From Geopsychrobacter sp. (GTDB taxonomy: Bacteria; Desulfobacterota; Desulfuromonadia; Desulfuromonadales; Geopsychrobacteraceae), in the NCBI GenBank assembly GCA_030620915.1, contig JAUXIR010000040.1, positions 1 through 8,942 on the forward strand: 8,942 bases of DNA, given 5' to 3'. The notes beneath the pieces were generated by a model. It searched no databases and was not told the DNA's origin. It was given only the letters and a program-made list of their open reading frames with translations. The translations under genes were made by a program, and so were the position numbers. Of the stretch, positions 1 through 6,142 are shown in pieces (the stretch's first letter is position 1; each line of letters starts with the position of its first letter).

Positions 1-444
1 ATATTCAGACTCAATCACCAGATAGTGGTCATGAGTCTCCTTGGCCATCCGCTCAAATACCATACGGGCTGCAGGGTCAACCAACTTTGATGCGGTGTAC
101 CTCAGACTCTTCTCCAGTGACTCTTCTTCACGCAGCGCAATCTCCATGGCATGACGTTCATCCACCTGTTCATCAATCGACTTCTCCAATCGATGCATCA
201 TCACCGAGATTGAATGAGAAGGTGCGCTGATAAACTCATCGAAACTGCCAAATTCACTCCCCGGATAGATACGAAATAAAGCGTCTGCATGTTCGCGTTC
301 GTCTTGCGCCAGGGTATCAAAAACCTTCCGTCCTCCGGGATCCTTGGTGATCTGCGCAGCTCGCTGGTAAAACACCATCAGATCTCTTTCCATCAATACT
401 GCCCGCTTAATCGCTTCCTGATGATTGAATTCCTGTGTCAGCAT
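1..444 (-). CDS. Ferritin-like / rubrerythrin-family diiron protein, C-terminus cut by window edge
   Basis: The frame is open from the ATG at 444 down to the window edge (148 residues, starting MLTQEFNHQE) with no stop, so the C-terminus lies outside. The visible part reads as a four-helix ferritin-like domain: a helix with Glu19 (AVLMERDLMVFYQRAA), an ExxH metal-ligand motif at 49-52 (DEREHADALF), an acidic helix around 101-110 (EIALREEESL) and a fourth helix ending KETHDHYLVIE at 135-145. This spacing is that of rubrerythrin-like proteins, which bind a diiron centre and in anaerobes commonly reduce peroxide or store iron. In the fourth helix the position matching the ExxH glutamate appears to be Thr137, so metal binding by the second half is uncertain. 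A rubredoxin domain, if any, would be off the edge. A purine-rich Shine-Dalgarno (AAAGGGGAAAG) precedes the ATG. The gene is transcribed apart from pta, which ends in a terminator upstream of it. The family is confident; the specific function is not. Confidence 0.8.
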   Translation of the reverse strand, partial: MLTQEFNHQEAIKRAVLMERDLMVFYQRAAQITKDPGGRKVFDTLAQDEREHADALFRIYPGSEFGSFDEFISAPSHSISVMMHRLEKSIDEQVDERHAMEIALREEESLEKSLRYTASKLVDPAARMVFERMAKETHDHYLVIESEY

Positions 445-505
445 CTCTTTCCCCTTTCGTATAGACAGCTAATAAAATTGTGAACCAAAAGAAGTCTCTG
501 TAATC

Positions 506-533
506 ATTATAACGGCGTTTTCTACTAAGGCAA
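506..533 (-). promoter_or_regulatory. Candidate sigma-70 promoter for the ferritin-like gene
   Basis: On the minus strand a perfect TATAAT (506-511) is preceded at 16 bp by TTGCCT (528-533), a four-of-six match to the -35 consensus. Transcription would start near 499 and leave a leader of about 55 nt before the ATG at 444. It lies downstream of the pta terminator, which fits an independent transcription unit for the ferritin-like gene. Called by eye from consensus only. Confidence 0.55.
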
Positions 534-567
534 AGGAGCTGGACAAGGAAATTGTCGACCAACGCGC

Positions 568-600
568 AAAAAAAGGGATGGCACAGGCGTGCCATCCCTT
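568..600 (-). terminator. Rho-independent terminator of pta
   Basis: A perfect 10-bp stem (GGGATGGCAC at 575-584 with GTGCCATCCC at 589-598) closes a 4-base loop. On the minus strand it is followed directly by a run of seven T (574 down to 568). It starts about 28 bases past the pta stop codon. The T run lies on one side only, so it acts on the minus strand. Confidence 0.92.
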
Positions 601-627
601 CAAAACCATCCCTCAATTAAGCCCTTA

Positions 628-1629
628 TCAGCCTTGAGCCTGAACCGCTGTAATCGCCGTAACATTGACAATATCTGCGACTGAACAACCACGTGACAGA
701 TCATTAACCGGCTTAGCAAGTCCCTGAATTATCGGACCGACAGCTTCGGCACCCGCAATTCTCTCGACCAGCTTATAGCCGATATTCCCGGCATCAAGGG
801 TGGGGAAGATCAGGGTGTTGGCCTTACCTGCCACTGAAGATCCCGGGGCCTTCTTTGCTCCGACTTGTGGCAAGAGGGCTGCATCGGCCTGTAATTCGCC
901 ATCGATAGCCAGATCAGGCGCCATCTCTTTAGCAATCGCGAGAGCCTTGAGGACCTTATCACAGTCCTCGTGGCCGGCGCTGCCCTTGGTAGAAAAACTG
1001 AGCATAGCGACACGGGCGTCAACACCGAGGAAACTCTTACAACTCGCTGCGGTGCTGATTGCAATCTCCGCCAGAGCCTGTGCATCAGGGTTGGGATTGA
1101 CCGCACAGTCAGCAAAGCAGAGCACACCGTTCTCGCCGAAATCGGGATTCTTGGTCACCATCAGAAACACTGACGAAACCGTCTTCATACCGGCGGCAGT
1201 GCCGACGACCTGAAAGGCCGCACGCAAAACGTCACCTGTGGTATTAAATGCACCGGCCACGGCACCTCCGGCATCCCCCTTGCGCACCATCATGGCACCA
1301 AAATAGAGGTTATCTTCACCGGTCAGAAGTTCAAGCGCCTGCTCTTTACTCAGGCCCTTCTTCTTACGCAGCTCAACCAGTTCATCGGCGTAACCATCTA
1401 ACAGGTCGGAGTCTTTCGGGGCAATCAGGTTGACGCCGTCAAGGGAAACCTTGAGCTCTGCAGCCTTGGCCTGAAGCTTGGCGACGTCACCGAGCAGGAC
1501 CGGCTTGGCCAGCCCTTCAGCGACGATCTGCGCGGCGGCTTCAACCATCCGATCATCATAGCCTTCAGGCAGCACGACGGTTTGCAGGTTGCTCTTTGCT
1601 TTTTGTTTGATCTGTTCTACCAAGTGCAT
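628..1629 (-). CDS. pta: Phosphate acetyltransferase (EC 2.3.1.8), short form
   Basis: This enzyme reversibly converts acetyl-CoA and phosphate into acetyl phosphate and CoA in the cytoplasm, linking the acetyl-CoA pool to acetate. The protein has 333 residues, the usual length of the single-domain Pta, with no N-terminal DRTGG or AAA-like extension. Family signatures are present in order: VVLPEG at 18-23, [14 protein letters not shown] at 109-122, [13 protein letters not shown] at 206-218, [10 protein letters not shown] at 243-252, and [17 protein letters not shown] at 298-314. The C-terminal block with its Arg lies in the CoA/phosphate-binding region of the family. The start is well supported: GGAGGT at 1636-1641 lies 6 bases upstream of the ATG. 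The gene is monocistronic here, with a divergent tonB-like gene upstream and a strong terminator downstream. The usual partner acetate kinase (ackA) is not next to it. Phosphate butyryltransferase and malic-enzyme fusion proteins share this fold, but the motifs and length favour Pta. Confidence 0.95.
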   Translation of the reverse strand: MHLVEQIKQKAKSNLQTVVLPEGYDDRMVEAAAQIVAEGLAKPVLLGDVAKLQAKAAELKVSLDGVNLIAPKDSDLLDGYADELVELRKKKGLSKEQALELLTGEDNLYFGAMMVRKGDAGGAVAGAFNTTGDVLRAAFQVVGTAAGMKTVSSVFLMVTKNPDFGENGVLCFADCAVNPNPDAQALAEIAISTAASCKSFLGVDARVAMLSFSTKGSAGHEDCDKVLKALAIAKEMAPDLAIDGELQADAALLPQVGAKKAPGSSVAGKANTLIFPTLDAGNIGYKLVERIAGAEAVGPIIQGLAKPVNDLSRGCSVADIVNVTAITAVQAQG

Positions 1630-1714
1630 TTTTAGACCTCCATTAAGTCTCGGGTTGTCTCACCAGATTCATGAACAATAATAATCAACGTATACCGACT
1701 TAAAATAAAGACGA

Positions 1715-1728
1715 ATAACCACGGTTAT
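1715..1728. promoter_or_regulatory. Short inverted repeat between pta and the tonB-like gene, possible operator
   Basis: ATAACC-AC-GGTTAT is a symmetric 6+2+6 element in the 204-bp divergent gap (1630-1833) between pta and the tonB-like gene. Its size and position would suit a dimeric regulator, but no regulator is encoded nearby and I recognise no known consensus. A 14-bp element of this kind can occur by chance in an AT-rich promoter region. I found no convincing -35/-10 pair for pta in this gap. Confidence 0.25.
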
Positions 1729-1795
1729 AGACAATGCGATACCGAGGGGTCAATGACTTAATCCCTACAGATATGGACAAGGAAGCAGAATGCCG

Positions 1796-1825
1796 CTGGC
1801 AGATCCTAGATGGCAGGGGTATAAT
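1796..1825 (+). promoter_or_regulatory. Candidate promoter abutting the tonB-like start codon
   Basis: A perfect TATAAT at 1820-1825 lies 18 bp downstream of CTGGCA (1796-1801), a four-of-six -35 match. The expected transcription start, about 7 bases past the -10 box, falls near 1832, only about two bases before the ATG at 1834. The resulting transcript would have almost no leader. The -10 box is seen directly; its activity is inferred. Confidence 0.4.
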
Positions 1826-1833
1826 CGACGGAC

Positions 1834-2787
1834 ATGAAGAGAATAAAAAAAAATCAATTGTACGAAAAAACGAGCTTTTTCAGCTTATTTCTGCTGATCT
1901 CGCTTTTGCTGCACCTGTTGACGGGGTTACTCCTGCAGAAACAACAGATTATCCCCGTACCCAAAAACAAACCTGAGCAAACGGCCGTCACACTACAGGA
2001 GCGCAACAACTGGCTTGAATTGGATCAGAAGCCGGTTGAAAAAACCGTTGAGCCTCCCAAAAACGCGACCCACGTTGCCGAGGCAAACGCAAAGGTCAAA
2101 CAAGAAGCCGCACCCGAAGGAGACGACAGCCGCGATCAGCAAAGAACAGAAAGACAAAAACAACAGATCGCACAACAGATCGCAATACCGACACCCAGGC
2201 AAAAGCCAATCCCGCGATCAACGACACCACCGCCTGCCCCACCCTTGCAGGCCGACAGTCGCGGGGAGCGAAGTTCCGCAACCAAATCAAAACAAGAAAG
2301 ACTATTGCGGCCGGTACCGATCAATCTGCCGAGCCTGAGTGCCCTGACAAACCTCTCACCCAAAACCCTGGCACGAATTGACCGTCAACAGCAGAAACAA
2401 CGATGTAAAGATCGTCCCGAAATAGAATTAAAGGACGATGAAGTCTGGCTGAACCTCCGGCAGGACGATAAATTAATCTCATTTTTCCGCCGTTTCAGTG
2501 ATCGCATTGAGTCGGTCTGGAACTATCCGGTTGAGGCCTCCAGTCAGGGGATTGAAGGGACCCTGCTGATCAAGATTGTCGTCAATAAAAAAGGCGAACT
2601 GGTAGATGCGTTCCCCCTGGAAAGCTCCGGTTCCGACATCCTCGACTATGAAGCGATCACAGCCGTCTACCGCGCAGCGCCTTTTGGCAAGTTACCAAGT
2701 TACTACCGGCATGATCAGCTGAAAATCTACGCCCACTTCCAGTACAACCTCAGCCGCCGCATGATCTATGGCAATCCATTAAGGTAA
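1834..2787 (+). CDS. TonB-family energy transducer (TonB C-terminal domain protein)
   Basis: The 317-residue protein has the full TonB plan. A short basic N-terminus (MKRIKKNQ) precedes a single membrane anchor at about 14-34. A long periplasmic linker rich in Pro, Lys, Glu and Gln runs from about 40 to 200 (PPPAPP at 132-137). A TonB C-terminal domain occupies about 215-312, with the FSDRIESVWNYP helix at 221-232, the GTLLIKIVVNKKGEL strands at 242-256 and SSGSDILDYEAITAV at 264-278. The anchor carries SLLLH (Ser23, His27), the same S-x3-H spacing that in E. coli TonB (Ser16, His20) couples to ExbB/ExbD and the proton motive force. TonB proteins pass that energy to outer-membrane receptors. 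No exbB, exbD or receptor gene is in the window, so partner and substrate are unknown. An in-frame stop at 1822-1824 makes ATG 1834 the most upstream start, and it has no clear Shine-Dalgarno. It is divergent from pta and convergent with gcvPB. The family call is strong; which TonB system it serves is open. Confidence 0.85.
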   Translation: MKRIKKNQLYEKTSFFSLFLLISLLLHLLTGLLLQKQQIIPVPKNKPEQTAVTLQERNNWLELDQKPVEKTVEPPKNATHVAEANAKVKQEAAPEGDDSRDQQRTERQKQQIAQQIAIPTPRQKPIPRSTTPPPAPPLQADSRGERSSATKSKQERLLRPVPINLPSLSALTNLSPKTLARIDRQQQKQRCKDRPEIELKDDEVWLNLRQDDKLISFFRRFSDRIESVWNYPVEASSQGIEGTLLIKIVVNKKGELVDAFPLESSGSDILDYEAITAVYRAAPFGKLPSYYRHDQLKIYAHFQYNLSRRMIYGNPLR

Positions 2788-2799
2788 AGCATAAGCGCA

Positions 2800-2822
2800 G
2801 GACACCCCCGCCGCCAGTGTCC
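2800..2822. other. Weak hairpin between convergent tonB-like gene and gcvPB
   Basis: GGACAC (2800-2805) and GTGTCC (2817-2822) can pair in a 6-bp stem around an 11-base GC-rich loop. It sits in the 50-base gap between the two convergent stop codons, where a shared terminator would be expected. There is no T run on either side, so it does not meet the usual criteria for an intrinsic terminator. Confidence 0.3.
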
Positions 2823-2825
2823 ACA

Positions 2826-2853
2826 ACGCCTCACGCCTCACGCCTCACGCCTC
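2826..2853. repeat. 7-bp tandem repeat, four copies, spanning the gcvPB stop
   Basis: The unit ACGCCTC occurs four times head to tail without mismatch (2826-2853). On the minus strand it reads GAGGCGT. The gcvPB stop codon TGA (2838-2840) and its last codons lie inside the array, and the remaining copies lie beyond the stop. Confidence 0.93.
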
Positions 2854-4301
2854 TCCCACCTCAACCTCGGCTTACGGGCCGCGAGGGTTTCATCAAGCCT
2901 GCGCGTTCGTGCATTGACCGGGGCATCGTGGAGCAGGTGCGGGCTGTCTTTCGCCTCTTCGGCAATCGCCACCAGGGCATCGCAAAACTCATCAAGCTCC
3001 TGCTTGCTCTCTGTCTCGGTCGGTTCAATCATCAATGCGCCCTGAACCACCAGCGGAAAATAAATGGTCGGAGGATGAAAGCCGTAATCGAGCAGCCGCT
3101 TGGCAACGTCCAGAGTATGACAATCGTTCGGCAGCTCCGCATCACTAAAAATTACTTCATGCAGTGAACGCTGCTTATAGGGAAGATGATAGCTCCCCTC
3201 AAGACGTGCGCGGATATAATTGGCGTTGAGAACGGCCAGCTCAGTCGCTCTCTTCAACCCCTTGGGGCCCATAGATAAGATATAGGCATAGGCACGAACC
3301 AGAATTCCGAACTGGCTGGCAAAGGTCCGTAAATGGCCAATCGATTGCGGTCGATCGGTCGCAAGTCGATAGTTCTGCCCTTCCTTAATGATCACCGGCA
3401 CCGGCAAAAATGGTTCGAGAGCGGCGCTGACCCCGACCGGCCCCGCACCGGGTCCACCGCCGCCATGAGGGGTGGCAAAGGTCTTGTGCAGGTTAAAATG
3501 CATGACATCGATCCCCAGATCTCCCGGACGACAAATGCCGAGCAACGCATTGAGGTTAGCGCCATCACAATAGACCAGACCGCCACGACTATGGACCAGG
3601 TCACAGATCTCACGGATGTTCGATTCAAACAGGCCAAGGGTGTTCGGATTGGTCACCATCAGCGCGGCAACATCATCATCCATTGCCGCAGCGACCGCTT
3701 CAAGGCTGAGCACACCGTCCGATGCGATCGGCACCACATCATAGCCGCAGAGTGCTGCCGTGGCGGGGTTTGTGCCATGAGCGGTGTCAGGGATCAGCAC
3801 CTTATGTCGTTTATTGCCTTGCGCCTGATGCCAGGCGTGGATCATCAGCATCCCGGCAAATTCACCATGAGCCCCGGCCGAGGGCTGCAGGGTCAATGCC
3901 GGGAAGCCCGAAATTTCGCAGAGCGACTGCTGCAGGTCGTACATCAGCTGCAGCGCCCCCTGTGACAGATGATCGGGGACCGCAGGATGCAGATGAGCAA
4001 ATCCAGGTAAGCGGGCCAACTGCTCGTTGACTTTCGGATTATATTTCATGGTGCAGCTACCCAGCGGATAAAACCCGCTGTCGACCCCATAGTTCCAGGT
4101 CGAAAGGCGGGTGTAGTGACGCACCACATCGACTTCTGAAAGCTCAGGGAAGCCATCGATCTCATCGCGCAGCAGGCTCTCATCAGGTTCGACCAACGGC
4201 ACATCGATTGCGGGCAGGTCATAGCCGCAGCGCCCGGCTGTCGAACGCTCGAAAATCAGTTTTTCATCGAGGATCAACCCCTTGCTGGCGATCGCACTCA
4301 T
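2838..4301 (-). CDS. gcvPB: Glycine dehydrogenase (decarboxylating) subunit 2, P-protein beta (EC 1.4.4.2)
   Basis: This is the pyridoxal-phosphate-carrying half of the split P-protein. With GcvPA it decarboxylates glycine and transfers the aminomethyl group to lipoyl-GcvH. At 487 residues it has the normal length of the split subunit. It contains the N-terminal GFYPLGSCTMKYNP block (76-89), QPSAGAHGEFAG (139-150), PDTAHGTNPATA (171-182), the cofactor-binding DGANLNA (246-252), and the Schiff-base lysine in NLHKTFATPHGGGGPGAGPVG (Lys273, 270-290). The ATG overlaps the gcvPA stop as ATGA (4298-4301), which implies translational coupling, and a strong GGGAGGT (4307-4313) inside the gcvPA end lies 5 bases upstream. 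The last codons (RREA) are encoded by a 7-bp tandem repeat. It is the final gene of the cluster, convergent with the tonB-like gene, and no clear terminator follows. Confidence 0.96.
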   Translation of the reverse strand: MSAIASKGLILDEKLIFERSTAGRCGYDLPAIDVPLVEPDESLLRDEIDGFPELSEVDVVRHYTRLSTWNYGVDSGFYPLGSCTMKYNPKVNEQLARLPGFAHLHPAVPDHLSQGALQLMYDLQQSLCEISGFPALTLQPSAGAHGEFAGMLMIHAWHQAQGNKRHKVLIPDTAHGTNPATAALCGYDVVPIASDGVLSLEAVAAAMDDDVAALMVTNPNTLGLFESNIREICDLVHSRGGLVYCDGANLNALLGICRPGDLGIDVMHFNLHKTFATPHGGGGPGAGPVGVSAALEPFLPVPVIIKEGQNYRLATDRPQSIGHLRTFASQFGILVRAYAYILSMGPKGLKRATELAVLNANYIRARLEGSYHLPYKQRSLHEVIFSDAELPNDCHTLDVAKRLLDYGFHPPTIYFPLVVQGALMIEPTETESKQELDEFCDALVAIAEEAKDSPHLLHDAPVNARTRRLDETLAARKPRLRWERREA

Positions 4302-5650
4302 GCTGCACCTCCCTTCAACGCTTCGACAAGGCTGTCGAGCTGTGCCCGATCATTCTGCTCGGTAACGCAAATCAGCAGGCCGTTTTCAATCTCCGGATAA
4401 TCCGCGCTCAGATCGATACCGGCCAGGATCTTCTCAGCTTCCAACCGCCGCAAGACAACTGCCGCAGGCTGAGGGCAGGAGATAACAAATTCATTGAAAA
4501 CAGGGGTCGCAAAAGGCAGAGAGTAGCCAGGAAGAGCGGCAATCTGCTCACGCAAATAGGCCGCACGCGAATAATTATCCCGCGCGAGCTGAGGCAAACC
4601 ATTCTTCCCCAGCAGCGACAAATAAATACTGACCATCACAGCGCAGATCCCCTGATTTGAACAGATATTCGAGGTCGCCTTTTCGCGCCGGATATGCTGC
4701 TCACGGGTCGACAGGGTCAGTACAAAGCCGCGTTCCCCGTCCTTATCGACAGTTTCGCCGACCAATCGACCCGGCAGAGAACGCATATCCTTCTGACGAG
4801 CGGCGATAAATCCGATGCCAGGTCCACCGTAAGAGAGTGGAAGGCCGAAACTCTGCCCCTCGCCGATGACGATATCGGCACCCAATTCACCAGGTGAACG
4901 ATACAGCGCCATGGCCAGGGGTTCCGCTGCGGCAACCAGCAACCGCGCACCGGAGCCATGGGTTAACAGCGACAGAGATTCGACGTCTTCAACCACCCCC
5001 AGATAATTTGGATAACCAACCACCAGCGCAGCGACATCCTGATCGAGCAGTTGCTGAACCGCCGCTTCATCGGTCCGACCATCAACCGTCAGCGGCACCT
5101 CAACCAGCTCAACATCCAAATAACGCACATAGGCCTCAACCACCTCGCGATAGCGCGGATGCACCCCGCGTGACAGCAGAATCTTTGAGCGTTTTCGTCC
5201 GCAGCGCAACGCCATCAACACCGCTTCAGCACAGGCCGAAGCACCATCGTAAAGTGACGCGTTCGCGACCTCCATGCCGGTCAACTGACAGATCAGGGTC
5301 TGAAATTCAAAGACGGCCTGCAGGGTGCCCTGACTGATCTCCGGCTGATAGGGGGTGTAAGCGGTATAGAATTCACTGCGACTGATCAGGTGATCAATAA
5401 CCGTAGGGATATGATGGTCGTAGTAACCACCACCCAAAAAACGGCTCCAGCTGTCATCGACAGAATTCGCTGCAGCCAAAGCCTGAAAGTGACGTTGAAG
5501 GTCGGCTTCGGCGAGTGGATCACTCAATTCAAGATCGCGTGGCAAACGACAGTTTGCCGGGATACCACTAAAGAGAGCTTCGATCTTTTCGACGCCGATG
5601 GCATCAAGCATCGAGCTGATGTCTTGGTCACTGTGCGGCAGAAAACGCAT
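4298..5650 (-). CDS. gcvPA: Glycine dehydrogenase (decarboxylating) subunit 1, P-protein alpha (EC 1.4.4.2)
   Basis: This is the N-terminal half of the two-subunit P-protein of the glycine cleavage system. It lacks its own catalytic lysine and forms the active heterotetramer with GcvPB. At 450 residues it has the family's usual length. Typical blocks are FLGGGYYDHHIP (71-82), YTPYQPEISQG (98-108), FQTLICQLTGMEVANASLYDGASA (116-139), and near the middle SYGGPGIGFIAAR with the following RSLPGRLVGETVD. The start is supported by GAGGA (5657-5661) 6 bases before the ATG. Downstream it overlaps gcvPB by 4 bases. Upstream, a strong intrinsic terminator separates it from gcvH. Expression of gcvPA-gcvPB therefore depends either on read-through or on a promoter not obvious in the 27 bases between the T run and the ATG. 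Confidence 0.96.
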   Translation of the reverse strand: MRFLPHSDQDISSMLDAIGVEKIEALFSGIPANCRLPRDLELSDPLAEADLQRHFQALAAANSVDDSWSRFLGGGYYDHHIPTVIDHLISRSEFYTAYTPYQPEISQGTLQAVFEFQTLICQLTGMEVANASLYDGASACAEAVLMALRCGRKRSKILLSRGVHPRYREVVEAYVRYLDVELVEVPLTVDGRTDEAAVQQLLDQDVAALVVGYPNYLGVVEDVESLSLLTHGSGARLLVAAAEPLAMALYRSPGELGADIVIGEGQSFGLPLSYGGPGIGFIAARQKDMRSLPGRLVGETVDKDGERGFVLTLSTREQHIRREKATSNICSNQGICAVMVSIYLSLLGKNGLPQLARDNYSRAAYLREQIAALPGYSLPFATPVFNEFVISCPQPAAVVLRRLEAEKILAGIDLSADYPEIENGLLICVTEQNDRAQLDSLVEALKGGAA

Positions 5651-5677
5651 GGATTGTCCTCACTAAAAGTCATGAAC

Positions 5678-5715
5678 AAAAAAAGCCCGGTGACGCATTT
5701 CAGGCGTCACCGGGC
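5678..5715 (-). terminator. Intrinsic terminator between gcvH and gcvPA
   Basis: A perfect 12-bp GC-rich stem (GCCCGGTGACGC at 5685-5696 with GCGTCACCGGGC at 5704-5715) closes a 7-base loop and is followed on the minus strand by seven T (5684 down to 5678). It begins 16 bases after the gcvH stop codon and lies inside an otherwise co-directional cluster, 27 bases before gcvPA. Confidence 0.9.
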
Positions 5716-5731
5716 CGATCTTATTGATACT

Positions 5732-6115
5732 CTACTCTTCTTCGATAAAAGCCTGATATGCGGCAGCATTCATCAGACCATCGAGCACCGCAGGATCGTC
5801 GGGCTTGATCCTGATCATCCAGCCATCCTCATAGGGAGAGGTATTGATCGATTCCGGCGCATCAGGCAGATCCGCATTCACCTCGACGACCTCACCGGCA
5901 AGTGGTGCATAGATATCTGAAACGGCCTTAACCGACTCAACGACGCCGAAGGGCTTACCGATTTCAACCCTGTCACCAGCCTCGGGGAGCTCAACAAAGA
6001 CCACATCACCAAGCTGATCCTGGGCAAAATCCGAAATTCCGATACTGACCAGGTCGCCTTCAAGCAGGACCCACTCATGCTCTTCGGTATATTTGAGTTC
6101 TTCTGGAAAATCCAT
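5732..6115 (-). CDS. gcvH: Glycine cleavage system H protein (lipoyl carrier)
   Basis: GcvH carries the aminomethyl intermediate on a lipoylated lysine between P-, T- and L-proteins. The family fold is clear: KYTEEHEWV near the N-terminus, GISDFAQDQLGDVVFVELPEAG in the middle, and the lipoylation motif GVVESVKAVSDIYAPLAGEV with the acceptor Lys63 in this numbering. The C-terminal NTSPYEDGWMIRIKP block is also typical. I chose the ATG at 6115 (127 residues, MDFPEELKY). The frame can be extended to an ATG at 6127, but that would place the GGAGG ribosome-binding site (6121-6125) inside the coding sequence. GGAGG lies 5 bases before the ATG at 6115 and only 2 before the adjacent ATG at 6118. The length matches the roughly 127-130 residues usual for GcvH. 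It follows gcvT by 27 bases and is followed by a strong terminator, so it is probably the last gene of the main transcript. Confidence 0.95.
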   Translation of the reverse strand: MDFPEELKYTEEHEWVLLEGDLVSIGISDFAQDQLGDVVFVELPEAGDRVEIGKPFGVVESVKAVSDIYAPLAGEVVEVNADLPDAPESINTSPYEDGWMIRIKPDDPAVLDGLMNAAAYQAFIEEE

Positions 6116-6142
6116 CATATCCTCCATACAAAGTAAGGGGTA

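Noticed and set aside
800..1213. A 137-codon plus-strand frame antisense to pta
   Set aside because: It falls inside a confident pta and has low-complexity composition and no recognisable family.
1734..1976. An 80-codon plus-strand frame starting in the pta/tonB gap
   Set aside because: It runs into the tonB-like gene in another frame, lacks a clear ribosome-binding site, and the overlapped region encodes the TonB membrane anchor in the accepted frame.
2788..2837. Shared bidirectional terminator for tonB-like gene and gcvPB
   Set aside because: The only hairpin (2800-2822) has a 6-bp stem, a large loop and no T run on either strand, so I list it only as a weak hairpin.
3333..3965. A 210-codon open frame on the plus strand
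   Set aside because: It lies wholly antisense to gcvPB, whose motifs are intact. The encoded sequence is Arg/His-rich with no domain or ribosome-binding site, as expected for a shadow of a GC-biased gene.
5650..5684. Promoter for gcvPA-gcvPB just after the terminator
   Set aside because: Only a poor TTGTTC/GACAAT combination with short spacing is present, and its -10 would overlap the region between the ribosome-binding site and the start codon.
5390..5920. A 176-codon plus-strand frame spanning the gcvPA/gcvH junction
   Set aside because: It is antisense to the ends of two well-supported genes and passes through the intrinsic terminator between them; no domain is visible.
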